From contig CAZAPG010000034.1 in assembly GCA_964486935.1 (NCBI GenBank), positions 1 to 64,000 of the forward strand: a stretch of 64,000 nt of DNA, read 5' to 3'. The position numbers and the translations under genes are program-made. A model generated the notes under the pieces. The model saw only the letters and a program-made list of their open reading frames with translations. It made no database searches and had not been told where the DNA came from. Positions 1 to 7,972 of the stretch are shown piece after piece (position 1 is the stretch's first letter; every line of letters begins with the position of its first letter). This DNA comes from CAZAPG01 sp964486935. Lineage in GTDB: Bacteria > Chloroflexota > Anaerolineae > 4572-78 > J111.

Positions 1-99
1 CAACAATACCCAACCGATATGACCGATAGCCAGTGGGATATTATCCAAAATTATGTCACATTTTTAGGCGAAAGGTGTGGCGGGGTTGTTTCCAAATGA
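1..99 (+). pseudogene. IS5-family transposase N-terminal remnant
   Basis: The first plus frame reads QQYPTDMTDSQWDIIQNY from base 1 and stops at 97-99. The stretch YPTDMTDSQW..I resembles the N-terminus of IS5-type DDE transposases (YPsDlTDeQWeiIePLLP). After about 18 residues the similarity ends (VTFLGERCGGVVSK), so nothing of the catalytic domain remains. The gene may begin left of the window. It abuts and partly overlaps the broken STAND gene on the other strand, which suggests that an old insertion and deletion joined them. The match is short, so the call is moderate. Confidence 0.5.
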
Positions 100-525
100 T
101 TGTAAACGTCGATGGTATGCAAATATTAACGGCACTCGTCCGGCAACCAGGGTAAACAACTCCTCAAACTGGTCGATGACCAGCGCCAGCTCAACGCTTT
201 CATCGGCAGGCAAAATGCGTTTGACCGCCCGCAACAGGCCGCGCTCGTTTTCTCTTAGCTGGACCAGCAGGCTGTCGGGTGGATTGGTCGCCACCCGCAG
301 CAAGGCCGCCTCCAATTCTTCCAGGGGATGAGGGCCGGGCATAAAATCAACAATAAACCAGTTCTCACAGCCGGGGCGGCCTAGCAACTCCTGGGTCAGC
401 GAGCCGCGCCCAAAAAAGTTGTCAGCGTCGGCCTCGCCAAAGGCGCGCAATCCTTTGTAGGGGTTTTCCAGCTCTAACGCGGGCGCGCTCACAATGGCCG
501 ATGGCAATCTGCCCGTGGTGGTCAC
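64..525 (-). pseudogene. nSTAND1-type ATPase fragment, P-loop deleted
   Basis: This 153-codon minus frame (GTG start at 525) begins like nSTAND1/WD40-type ATPases: NPYKGLRAFGEADADNFFGR, then LTQELL. In intact members the Walker A loop follows. Here the frame jumps from ELLGRPGC straight to ENWFIVDFMPGPHPLEELEA, the segment that normally lies about 30-40 residues later, so the P-loop is missing. A Walker-B-like VIDQFEELFTLV follows, after which the frame runs into unrelated residues and stops next to the transposase remnant. The effector and repeat domains are absent. I read it as a decayed signalling or defence-type ATPase rather than a functional small protein. Confidence 0.7.
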
Positions 526-730
526 TACGGTGGGACCGTTTTAGATTAATTATAGGAGAGTTATTTGGGGGCTTCAAGAGGGTTAAGGCATTTATATCGG
601 TTTTTGTATCGGTTGAAAGAGACGAGAAGACACCTCACCGCAGCCTGCCGGTTGTTGAATAATTTGGAATGATACCTCATGATTGGGAGCCAGTACACTA
701 CACCTGGCTTAAGCCGATGTTACAATTGTT

Positions 731-2326
731 TTACCATCCGGCGGCAACCCCTTCGCTTCTTGGGTCCACGCCCCCGTGAAACACTTTCTTTTTCTGGTCG
801 ATTAAAATGGCGTGGGCGTGGCCGGTTCTGTCGGACCAGTTGCCCAACTCGGCCAGGGAATAGCCCAACTGCGCTAACCCCTGTTTTGTTTGGGCTGAAA
901 AACGGCTTTCCAGCCGCAGCGCCTCAATCGACTCACCGATGAGCGTTCCGCCCCTCACCCAGCGGGGAGCCTCGATGGCCTGCTGGACATTCAGCTTGAA
1001 ATCAATCAGGTTGGTCAAGAGTTGCAATTGGGTTTGGGCCTGTCCCGTGCCGCCCATCGAGCCAAACACAAGCCAGGGCAACCCGTCCTTAAAAGCCATT
1101 GCCGGCATTAAGGTGTGCAGGGTTCTTTTGTGCGGCTCAAGGCGGTTGGGGTGGCGCGGGTCAAGGGAAAAGTGAGCGCCCCGGTTTTGCAGGGTGATGC
1201 CGGTGCCGGGGGGCACCAGGCCGGAGCCAAAGCTGTAGTAGGTGCTTTCTATCAGAGAAACGGCATTTCCTGCGCTGTCAATAGTGGCCAGATACACCGT
1301 ATCGCTTGCCGGGCCGGGTGATATTGTTGCCGCCTGGCGAGGGTTGATTCGTTGTCGCAACGAGCGGGCAAAATCTTTAGAGAGGAGATGTTTCAGGGGG
1401 ACCTGCACAAAATCGGGGTCACTGCATACGCGCTCAACCTGCTCCTGGGCCAGCCGGTAGGCTTCAACCAGCAGGTGGACCGTATTGGCCGACAGAGGGC
1501 CTGATGAGGCAATATCAAACGCCTCGAGGATATTCAGCGCCGTTAATACAATTGCCCCGCGACTGTTTGGCGGCAATTCATAAACGGTGTAATCTCGATA
1601 AGTGGTGAAAATGGGGTCAACCCAGTCCGAATAATGTTCGGCCAGGTCTCGCCGGGTGAGATAGCCGCCATTTTCCTGGGCGCAATCCGCAATTCGTCCG
1701 GCGATATCACCCCGGTAAAAGGCGTCACGGCCATCCTGAGCAATAGCCCGCAGCGTGGCAGCCAGCTCTTGCTGGATTAATTTGTCTCCTATCGCCGGGC
1801 TATGCCCATCTGTTAAGAAAATCTTGCGCCAGGCTTCATATTGGCTCAAATTTTCCCGGGATTGGTCGATAGCCCGGCTCAAATCAGGCCCCACGCAAAA
1901 GCCGTTTTCGGCGTAGTCAATGGCCGGCGCCAGCACGCGGTCTAGCGGTAAAGTGCCATGAGCCTGCATGCAGGTACACCAGCCATCTACCACACCGGGC
2001 ACGGTGAGGGGCAGAGCGCCGTGAATAGGAATAGTTGACAACCCTTTTTGATGCAATGCCGCCCAAGAGATGTCAAAGGGCGAGCGCCCGCTGGCATTCA
2101 AGGCGTGCAGTTGCTGCGTGTCGGCCTTGTAAATAAGCCAGAAGGCATCCCCGCCAATTGAAGTCTGGTGGGGCATCACCACCCCCAGCGTAGCCGCCGT
2201 GGCCACTGCCGCATCAATGGCGTTGCCGCCCTGACGCAAAATGTGCAGACCCGCCTGCGAGGCCAGATAGTGGGGCGAGGCGACCACCCCGTGTGTAGCC
2301 ATAGTGACAGGTCTACCGGTTTCCAT
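731..2326 (-). CDS. ggt: gamma-glutamyltransferase family protein
   Basis: N-terminal nucleophile hydrolase of the gamma-glutamyltransferase family (531 aa), which cleaves gamma-glutamyl amides such as glutathione and transfers the glutamyl group. Visible family features are GVVASPHYLASQAGLHILRQ near the N-terminus, GGNAIDAAVA, the PGVVDGW stretch, and a DTVYLATIDSAGNAVS segment whose Thr (about residue 343) fits the autocatalytic nucleophile; GSMGG follows nearer the C-terminus. No signal peptide is visible, so it may be cytoplasmic. ATG at 2326 is chosen over a TTG 15 bases upstream because GGAGA lies 8 bases before the ATG. It is the last gene of the long minus-strand run. The true substrate is unknown; relatives include acylases. 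Confidence 0.88.
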   Translation of the reverse strand: METGRPVTMATHGVVASPHYLASQAGLHILRQGGNAIDAAVATAATLGVVMPHQTSIGGDAFWLIYKADTQQLHALNASGRSPFDISWAALHQKGLSTIPIHGALPLTVPGVVDGWCTCMQAHGTLPLDRVLAPAIDYAENGFCVGPDLSRAIDQSRENLSQYEAWRKIFLTDGHSPAIGDKLIQQELAATLRAIAQDGRDAFYRGDIAGRIADCAQENGGYLTRRDLAEHYSDWVDPIFTTYRDYTVYELPPNSRGAIVLTALNILEAFDIASSGPLSANTVHLLVEAYRLAQEQVERVCSDPDFVQVPLKHLLSKDFARSLRQRINPRQAATISPGPASDTVYLATIDSAGNAVSLIESTYYSFGSGLVPPGTGITLQNRGAHFSLDPRHPNRLEPHKRTLHTLMPAMAFKDGLPWLVFGSMGGTGQAQTQLQLLTNLIDFKLNVQQAIEAPRWVRGGTLIGESIEALRLESRFSAQTKQGLAQLGYSLAELGNWSDRTGHAHAILIDQKKKVFHGGVDPRSEGVAAGW

Positions 2327-2355
2327 CAAGTTTGTCTCCAAAAGTTAAATTAAGC

Positions 2356-3129
2356 TCAGAATAACCGGGTAATCAGCTCAAATAAGCCCAAAAGCTGCGC
2401 CGCCGACACAGCAACCACGGCAATCAATAACCAGCGAACAAAAACCGCCCCTTTTTGAATGGCCAGCCTGGCCGCAAACCAGCCGCCAAAAGCGTTGCCA
2501 ATGGCCAGCAGCAGCCCCACGCCCCACCACACCTGGCCATTCCATACAAAAACGGCCAGGGCAAACAGTGTAAAACAAAAAATAATCAGGACTTTAATGG
2601 CATTGGCCCGCACCAAATCGTAACCAACGCTCAAGACCAGGCCGGCCAGCAGAAAAATACCCACGCCGGCCTGAATAAATCCGCCATAGATGCCAATGGC
2701 AAAAAAGAGCGCAAGCTGCCAGAGGCCGGGCCGTTGGGTTAATGCCTGGGGCTGACCCGCCAGCCAGCGGTCGGGCTTGACCAAAATGATAACCAGCATG
2801 ACCACCATTAACGCCCCAATCGTGCGCCGCATCACCTCTTCATTCAAATTAACGGCAATTTGCGCCCCTACCAGCGAGCCAACAATGGCCGGCGCGGCTA
2901 ACATTAAACCGCCGCGCTGGTCGAGCATCTGGTTCTGTCTGAAACTGCCCACCGAGACCAGATTCTGAATCAAAATGCCAACCCGGTTGGTGCCGTTGGC
3001 CACATTGGCCGGCAACCCCAGAAAAATGAGCAGCGGCAGCGTAATCAGCGAGCCGCTACCGGCCAGGGTATTGATAAAGCCGCAACCAAAGCCGGCTGCG
3101 ATGACGGCTAAATAAAGATACCATTCCAT
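2356..3129 (-). CDS. TauE/SafE-type membrane permease
   Basis: Integral membrane protein (257 aa) of the TauE/SafE (DUF81) family, whose members export sulfite, sulfoacetate or other small organic anions. About seven to eight hydrophobic segments are visible. The N-terminal GFGCGFINTLAGSGSLITLP and the internal GIYGGFIQAGVGIFLL are the two characteristic glycine-rich half-repeats. It lies 29 bases after ggt's upstream side and 37 bases after the lipoyl-domain gene, so it is probably co-transcribed with them. The exported compound cannot be read from sequence. Confidence 0.85.
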   Translation of the reverse strand: MEWYLYLAVIAAGFGCGFINTLAGSGSLITLPLLIFLGLPANVANGTNRVGILIQNLVSVGSFRQNQMLDQRGGLMLAAPAIVGSLVGAQIAVNLNEEVMRRTIGALMVVMLVIILVKPDRWLAGQPQALTQRPGLWQLALFFAIGIYGGFIQAGVGIFLLAGLVLSVGYDLVRANAIKVLIIFCFTLFALAVFVWNGQVWWGVGLLLAIGNAFGGWFAARLAIQKGAVFVRWLLIAVVAVSAAQLLGLFELITRLF

Positions 3130-3166
3130 AGGGTGTCAACTCGCTTCCGGTGAAGTTGGTTTGATT

Positions 3167-3409
3167 CTAATCGGTTACGCGAATCCGGGCCAGAACAGCG
3201 CCCACATCGGCATATTCCTCTTCCGCCACCAAAATTTCGGCCAGGGTGCCGGATTCAGGCGCTTCCAACTCTTCGACAACCTTCTCTGTTTCCATTCGCA
3301 GCAGCACCTCGCCTTTGGAAACCGGGTCGCCCACCTTTTTAACCCACTCCACGATGAGGGCGTCTTGCATCGCCATCCCTATTTTGGGCAATATGACATC
3401 AACTAGCAT
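3167..3409 (-). CDS. Free-standing lipoyl-domain protein
   Basis: An 80-residue protein made up of one biotinyl/lipoyl attachment domain. It starts LVDVILPKIGMAMQDALIVEW and carries METEKVVEELEAPESGTL, with Lys43 in the beta-turn as the lipoylation site. The TEK context is that of 2-oxoacid dehydrogenase E2 N-termini; biotin carriers have MKM. The protein stops just after the domain (RIRVTD), with no E1/E3-binding segment and no acyltransferase domain. E1 alpha and beta genes sit 3.6-5.5 kb upstream in the same direction, so it probably serves as their swinging arm. No E2 catalytic domain or E3 is present in the window. Confidence 0.85.
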   Translation of the reverse strand: MLVDVILPKIGMAMQDALIVEWVKKVGDPVSKGEVLLRMETEKVVEELEAPESGTLAEILVAEEEYADVGAVLARIRVTD

Positions 3410-3462
3410 AAATTTTCTTCTCCTGACAGGTTTTGTTGTTTCAGAAAGTGATCTTTTAGGCT

Positions 3463-4623
3463 CTAACCCAGGCGATACCGCTCGACTTTGGCTTCATCAA
3501 CCTCAACGCCCAGGCCAGGCCGGTCTGAAATAATCAGACAGCCATCCCGGTATTCAAAGGGTTCGCTGACAATATCATCGGCAAAGTAGCGGCCGGCGGC
3601 GCGGGTTGGGTTTTTGCCTTCCGGCCCATTGATGGGAATGACGCTGGCCAGGGTTAAAGCTCCGGCGCAAGCCGCCAGATGAAGATTGGCCGCATTGCCG
3701 ACCCCCAACTCCAGCGAACCGTTGACATCGCACGGGAGTTGCGCCGCTTCGGCAATGACGGTAATTTTCTTGGCCTTGAGCAACCCGCCCGATTTACCCA
3801 CGTAAATCGACAGCGCATCGACCGCCCGATTTTGGGCCAGCGCCAGCGCGTCCTGGGGCGTCCAAATCCCCTCGTCGGTCACCACCAGACAATCAACCGC
3901 GGCTGTTACCTGCGCCAGCGCCGCCACACCTTGCACCGGCTGCTCCACAAGATTCAGGCCGTCTTGTTGCATCTGCCTGATAATTTGAATGGCCTGCTTG
4001 GGCGTGGCATAACCCTGATTGGCGTCCAGCCGCAAGGTAATCTCATCCCCAAATTTGGCTCTCAGGGCGCGAACCAGTTTGATATCGCGGTCAAAATCCT
4101 GCCCGCCCTTCACTTGCAGGGTGGCGATGCCTTCGGCCACAACCGCTTCCGCCTCGATCAGGGCCTGCTCTGGGGGCATCAACCCCAGCATATGGGCCAC
4201 GGGAATTTTATCCCGTACCTTGCCGCCCAAAAGCTGATACGCCGGAACCTCCAAAATTTTGCCGGCCAGGTCGAACAGGGCCACCTCTACCGCCGCCTTG
4301 GCATAGGGATGACCTTTGACAAATCTGTCCATAGTGGCGTGCAGCGCCTCAAAATTGAAAAGGTTTTGCCCCACCAGCAGCCCGGCCAGATAAGTATGGA
4401 TGACGTGCCGGCAGGTTTGGGGCGTCTCGCCGTAGTAGCGGTGATGGTCGCCGCCCCAATCTATCAGCGGCACAACTTCGCCATAGCCAACGGCCCCGTT
4501 TTCAGCCTCGACTCGCACCAGCAAAAACTCGCCCAGCCCCACCAGCAGGCTGGCCCAGCGATAATCCTGGCGCGGCGGCAATTTAAGATGGATAGCTTCT
4601 ATCTGTTTAATCTGCATCATCAC
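3463..4623 (-). CDS. Enolase-superfamily enzyme (MR/MLE type)
   Basis: A 386-aa member of the enolase superfamily, whose enzymes abstract a proton next to a carboxylate bound to Mg2+. Likely ligands are Asp200 (RLDANQG), Glu227 (LVEQP) and Asp250 (VTDEG), with Lys172 (LQVKGG) and Lys277 (YVGKSGG) as acid/base pair. This fits the muconate-lactonizing subgroup, although the usual KxK appears as QVK. The N-terminal capping domain includes the GYGEV motif. Three ATG codons lie in a row at 4623, 4620 and 4617, so the exact start is ambiguous. It could be a cycloisomerase, racemase or dipeptide epimerase. It follows the short-chain dehydrogenase by 9 bases. Confidence 0.85.
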   Translation of the reverse strand: MMMQIKQIEAIHLKLPPRQDYRWASLLVGLGEFLLVRVEAENGAVGYGEVVPLIDWGGDHHRYYGETPQTCRHVIHTYLAGLLVGQNLFNFEALHATMDRFVKGHPYAKAAVEVALFDLAGKILEVPAYQLLGGKVRDKIPVAHMLGLMPPEQALIEAEAVVAEGIATLQVKGGQDFDRDIKLVRALRAKFGDEITLRLDANQGYATPKQAIQIIRQMQQDGLNLVEQPVQGVAALAQVTAAVDCLVVTDEGIWTPQDALALAQNRAVDALSIYVGKSGGLLKAKKITVIAEAAQLPCDVNGSLELGVGNAANLHLAACAGALTLASVIPINGPEGKNPTRAAGRYFADDIVSEPFEYRDGCLIISDRPGLGVEVDEAKVERYRLG

Positions 4624-4632
4624 TTCTTTCCG

Positions 4633-5466
4633 TTAACGGCTGACCATCAGCCCGCCGCTGATATTGAGGGCCTGGCCGGTCATGTAGGCCGAGTCAGGCG
4701 AAACCAGAAAGGCCACCACTCTGGCTACGTCCTCGGCGGCGCCGTAACGCCCCATGGGCACGCGCTCAAGCTGCGCCCGGTCAACCTCGGCCGGGGTGAC
4801 GCCCCGGATTCGGGCCATTTCGGCAATGCCGTGCTCCTGCATGTCGGTGGCAATCAAGCCGGGGCAGACCGCGTTGACATTGATGCCGTGGGGGGCCATC
4901 TCGCGGGCAAAGGTTTGGGTAAAGCCCAGCACCGCGAATTTCGAGGCGGTATAGGCCCCAAAGTTGGGCCAGCCTTCTTTGCCGCTGATGGATGAAATAT
5001 TCACAATGCGGCCCTCGATCTTCCGCGCAATCATCCGCCGGGCGGCCTGGGTGCTGCACAAAAACGTTCCGAGCGCGTTTACCTTCATCGAGATTTCCCA
5101 CTCGGCCAGGCTGGTTTCAAGCAGCGGTTTGACCACAAACACGCCTGCGTTGTTCACCACAATATTAACCGGCCCCAGGCTCTTTTCGGCCCGGTCGAAC
5201 AGGGCTTCGACGTCGGCGGGGTTGGTAATATCGGCTTTAACCGGCAGTTGGCCGCTACCAAATTGCCCCAACTCCCCGGCAATCGACTCAAGTTCGGCCC
5301 AGGCCGCCGCCTCAAAGTTGGGGTCCGGCTGCGAGCGGCGGCAAATATCCGTCACCACAATCGACGCCCCGCGCCGGGCCAGTTCTGCGGCAATGGCATA
5401 ACCGATGCCGCTGCGCCGGCCCGAACCGGTGACAAGGGCTACCTTGCCACGCAATACGTCAGACAT
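4633..5466 (-). CDS. Short-chain dehydrogenase/reductase
   Basis: Classical SDR oxidoreductase (277 aa) that uses NAD(P)H to interconvert an alcohol and a ketone. The cofactor motif is TGSGRRSGIG (13-22), NNAG is at 105-108, and the catalytic set is Ser158/159 (NISSIS), Tyr172 and Lys176 (YTASK). The loop between the second strand and helix is long (about residues 41-75), which is not typical of FabG. It lies 3 bases after the GntR regulator gene and 9 bases before the enolase-type gene, within the same run. The substrate is unknown; a hydroxy-acid or polyol intermediate of this pathway is plausible. Confidence 0.9.
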   Translation of the reverse strand: MSDVLRGKVALVTGSGRRSGIGYAIAAELARRGASIVVTDICRRSQPDPNFEAAAWAELESIAGELGQFGSGQLPVKADITNPADVEALFDRAEKSLGPVNIVVNNAGVFVVKPLLETSLAEWEISMKVNALGTFLCSTQAARRMIARKIEGRIVNISSISGKEGWPNFGAYTASKFAVLGFTQTFAREMAPHGINVNAVCPGLIATDMQEHGIAEMARIRGVTPAEVDRAQLERVPMGRYGAAEDVARVVAFLVSPDSAYMTGQALNISGGLMVSR

Positions 5467-5469
5467 AAA

Positions 5470-6186
5470 TTATTCCTCCGTGTCCAGAAGTTCATAAGCG
5501 GCCATCACTTCTTCAATGTGGGCCAGCATAGCCGCTCTCGCTTTATCCGGGTTGCCCTCGGCCAGCGCCTCGAGGATGCGCCGGTGGCCCACTCTGGCCG
5601 CCGAGCGCGTGTCAGGATAGCGCAGCACAATATCCCGGGTATCCCGGATGCTTTCGTTGATGAGTTGAAGCAGGCTGACCAAAAAACCATTGCCCGTCAT
5701 CTGGGCAATCTTGTAATGAAATTGCGAGTCCTCATCCACGCCGGGGTCGCCAATGGCGGCTTTGGCTTCCTGCGCTTTAAGAATTGTTTCCAGCTCCTTC
5801 AAGCCCGCCGGGGTGGCATTTTGAGCCGCATAATAAGCCACGCCCGGCTCCATAATTTTACGCACCTGCATAATTTCGCGGATGGACTCCTTTTTCATGG
5901 CCAGCACGTCAACCATGGCCTGGTACAGTTCGGCGGCCGTGGTTTCGCGGATGTAGGTGCCGTCGCCCTGCCGGATTTCGACCAGCCCTCTGGCCTCCAG
6001 CGTCCGCAAGGCGTCGCGCACCGAATTTCGGCTGACCTTGAACCGCTCGGCCAGCTCCCGTTCGGCGGGCAGGCGGTCGCCCGGTTTCAGCAGCCCCTCC
6101 GCAATGAGTTTGTTGATTTGCTCGCTAATCTGGTCGTGCAGCCGGGGTTTGGCCACAGGATGGATAAAATTATCAATGTTTTTCAT
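5470..6186 (-). CDS. FadR-type GntR regulator
   Basis: A 238-aa transcription factor. The N-terminal winged helix spans about residues 14-80 (ISEQINKLIAEGLLKPGDRL, then SRNSVRDALRTLEARGLVEI). The C-terminal all-helical FCD domain has D..FHYKIA and later H-containing helices (GHRRILEAL, AMLAHIEEV), the pattern of a metal-dependent acid-binding pocket. FadR-subfamily regulators bind TGGT-N3-ACCA half-site pairs, which is what occurs three times at 15484-16122. It is the only such regulator visible in the window, so it is the best candidate for that operator. Its start overlaps the preceding isomerase gene by 14 bases. Confidence 0.9.
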   Translation of the reverse strand: MKNIDNFIHPVAKPRLHDQISEQINKLIAEGLLKPGDRLPAERELAERFKVSRNSVRDALRTLEARGLVEIRQGDGTYIRETTAAELYQAMVDVLAMKKESIREIMQVRKIMEPGVAYYAAQNATPAGLKELETILKAQEAKAAIGDPGVDEDSQFHYKIAQMTGNGFLVSLLQLINESIRDTRDIVLRYPDTRSAARVGHRRILEALAEGNPDKARAAMLAHIEEVMAAYELLDTEE

Positions 6187-6970
6187 AGGGACCCTCTGCT
6201 AAAGCCTCAAGCCAGTCAATCGTTTGCTTTACCTGATGCTGAAAATCTTGCCCGATGCCACATTCAAATGTGTACCAGCCGGCATAGCCGGCCTCTTGCA
6301 TGGCAGCCAGACCGGCTTGAAAATCAATGTGGCCCTGTCCGGGCAGGCGGCGGTTGTTGTCGGCCAGATGGATATGCCCAATCCACGCGCCGGCCCGCCG
6401 GATGGCAGCCTGGATATCGGCCTCGGTGATATTCATATTATGAAAATCCAGGCAAAGCCTGACGAGCGGATTGTTCAAGCGCCGGCAGACCGCCAACACT
6501 GTTTCAACGTTATGCCAAAATCGACTTTCAAATTGAGTAATCGGCTCCAAAAAGACGGGCAATTTCAGTTGGGCGGCCAGTTGGCTGATTTCGGCCAGCG
6601 CCCGGTTCACCTGCGCCTGCTCCGCCGGCGGCGGGTTGGGATAGGGCGGAAAAAGTGGCAGCGGGTCTTGGGCGCGATATTCCGGGGTAAGCAAGACCGC
6701 TGCGCCTACCCTTGCAATGGCCGGCAAAGCCTCGCGCACCCAATCCATTTTTTCCGGCAAATGCAGGTTCAGCCCGCCGCCTAAAATAACGGCTACCGCT
6801 TCCAGGCCGGTGGCGTCGCACACTGCCCGTAATTCATTCTGCCACTGCTCCAGCGGCGTGTGCGGGTAAATCAGCACCTCAAGACCCTGGCAACCGGCAG
6901 CGGCAATTATTTTTGCCCTGGCTAACAGCGTGTCGCCGGGAGCCGTGTCGGGAATTGCGGCAAATTTCAT
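6173..6970 (-). CDS. TIM-barrel sugar isomerase/epimerase
   Basis: A 265-aa protein of the xylose-isomerase-like TIM-barrel (AP_endonuc_2) superfamily, which includes hydroxypyruvate isomerases and ketose epimerases. Candidate metal ligands are Glu in FLEPITQFE, Asp/His in LDFHNMNI, His in IGHIHLADN and Glu in WYTFECGIG. It begins 5 bases after the E1-beta gene and overlaps the GntR gene, so the three are translated from one message. A sugar or hydroxy-acid substrate is likely but cannot be specified. Confidence 0.82.
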   Translation of the reverse strand: MKFAAIPDTAPGDTLLARAKIIAAAGCQGLEVLIYPHTPLEQWQNELRAVCDATGLEAVAVILGGGLNLHLPEKMDWVREALPAIARVGAAVLLTPEYRAQDPLPLFPPYPNPPPAEQAQVNRALAEISQLAAQLKLPVFLEPITQFESRFWHNVETVLAVCRRLNNPLVRLCLDFHNMNITEADIQAAIRRAGAWIGHIHLADNNRRLPGQGHIDFQAGLAAMQEAGYAGWYTFECGIGQDFQHQVKQTIDWLEALAEGPYEKH

Positions 6971-6975
6971 CGAGG

Positions 6976-7947
6976 CTAATAGTCCATGACCTTTTGAACG
7001 GCCTGCACAATGCGCTCCGGCCCGGGAATGACGGCCTTTTCCAGCGGCGGGCTAAACGGCATCGGCACGTTGGGGCTGGTGACGCGCTCAATGGGCGCTT
7101 TGAGCGAGCTGAAGCCGTATTGGGCCACGCAGGCGCTAATCTCGCTGGCGGCGCTGCACGGCTGGCGGGCTTCATCAACTACCACCAGCCGCCCCGTTTT
7201 AGCCACCGATTGGAGGATGGTCTCCGTATCGAGCGGAGCCAGGGTGCGCGGGTCGATCACCTCAACCGAAACGCCCTCTTTGGCCAGAGTCTCCGCCGCC
7301 TTCAAACTATGCTGCACCATCCAGCCGATGGCGACCACGGTCACGTCGCTGCCGGTTCGCTTGATATCGGCCGCGCCAAAGGGCAGGGTATACTCTTCAG
7401 CCGGCACCTCGCCCCTGGAGCCGCCCAGCGCCGCGTGGTAGAGAAACAGCACCGGGTTGTTGTCGCGGATGGCAGTTTTGAACAGCCCCTTGGCGTCGTA
7501 GGGCGTAGTTGGCATGGCGATTTTAATGCCGGGCAAATTCATAAACATCGGGTAAGGGCTGTCGGAGTGCTGGGCGGCAGTGCTGCCCGGCGCGCCAATC
7601 GCCGCCAGAAAGACTACCGGCATTTTAATCTGCCCGCCGGTCATATAGTGCAGCTTGGCCGCCTGGTTGACCAGCTGCTCCATGCCCATGTACATAAAGG
7701 TGCCCATCATCATATCGGCCACGGGGCGCAGCCCGTTGGCGGCAGCGCCCAGGGCCGCGCCGGTAATAACCTCTTCGGCGATGGGGGTGTTGCGCACCCG
7801 CTCCGGCCCAAACTCATCAATCAACCCTCGCTCAATGCCAAACACACTCACTTTGACATCTTCGCCCATCACAAAAACGGTGGGGTCGCGCCGCATCTCT
7901 TCGGCCAGCGCTTCCTGCAGCGCGTGGATGAATCGTTTCTGAGGCAT
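6976..7947 (-). CDS. 2-oxoacid dehydrogenase E1 beta subunit
   Basis: Beta subunit (323 aa) of a thiamine-diphosphate-dependent dehydrogenase of the pyruvate/acetoin/branched-chain type. It starts MPQKRFIHALQEALAEEMRR, then VFVMGEDV, FGPERVRNTPIAE, and a C-terminal transketolase-C domain with VIDPRTLAPLD. ATG at 7947 is chosen because GGAAGGAAAG lies just before it; the open frame extends further but without similarity. The alpha subunit ends 25 bases upstream. Together they form the alpha2beta2 decarboxylase that loads an acyl group onto a lipoyl domain. Acetoin or a branched 2-oxoacid is a possible substrate. Confidence 0.92.
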   Translation of the reverse strand: MPQKRFIHALQEALAEEMRRDPTVFVMGEDVKVSVFGIERGLIDEFGPERVRNTPIAEEVITGAALGAAANGLRPVADMMMGTFMYMGMEQLVNQAAKLHYMTGGQIKMPVVFLAAIGAPGSTAAQHSDSPYPMFMNLPGIKIAMPTTPYDAKGLFKTAIRDNNPVLFLYHAALGGSRGEVPAEEYTLPFGAADIKRTGSDVTVVAIGWMVQHSLKAAETLAKEGVSVEVIDPRTLAPLDTETILQSVAKTGRLVVVDEARQPCSAASEISACVAQYGFSSLKAPIERVTSPNVPMPFSPPLEKAVIPGPERIVQAVQKVMDY

Positions 7948-7972
7948 AATCTTTCCTTCCTTAAATAGTTGG

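Noticed and set aside
3167..3409. Biotin carboxyl carrier domain
   Set aside because: The attachment lysine is in TEK, not the MKM motif of biotin carriers, and E1 genes are in the same run.
3679..4995. Plus-strand open frame of 438 codons
   Set aside because: It is antisense to the enolase-type and SDR genes, which carry conserved motifs; the frame is open only because of the high GC content of the codon third positions.
5248..6429. Plus-strand open frame of 393 codons
   Set aside because: Antisense to the SDR, GntR and isomerase genes, with no recognisable motif.
6913..7968. Plus-strand open frame of 351 codons
   Set aside because: Antisense to the E1 beta gene, His/Gly/Arg-rich without family similarity.
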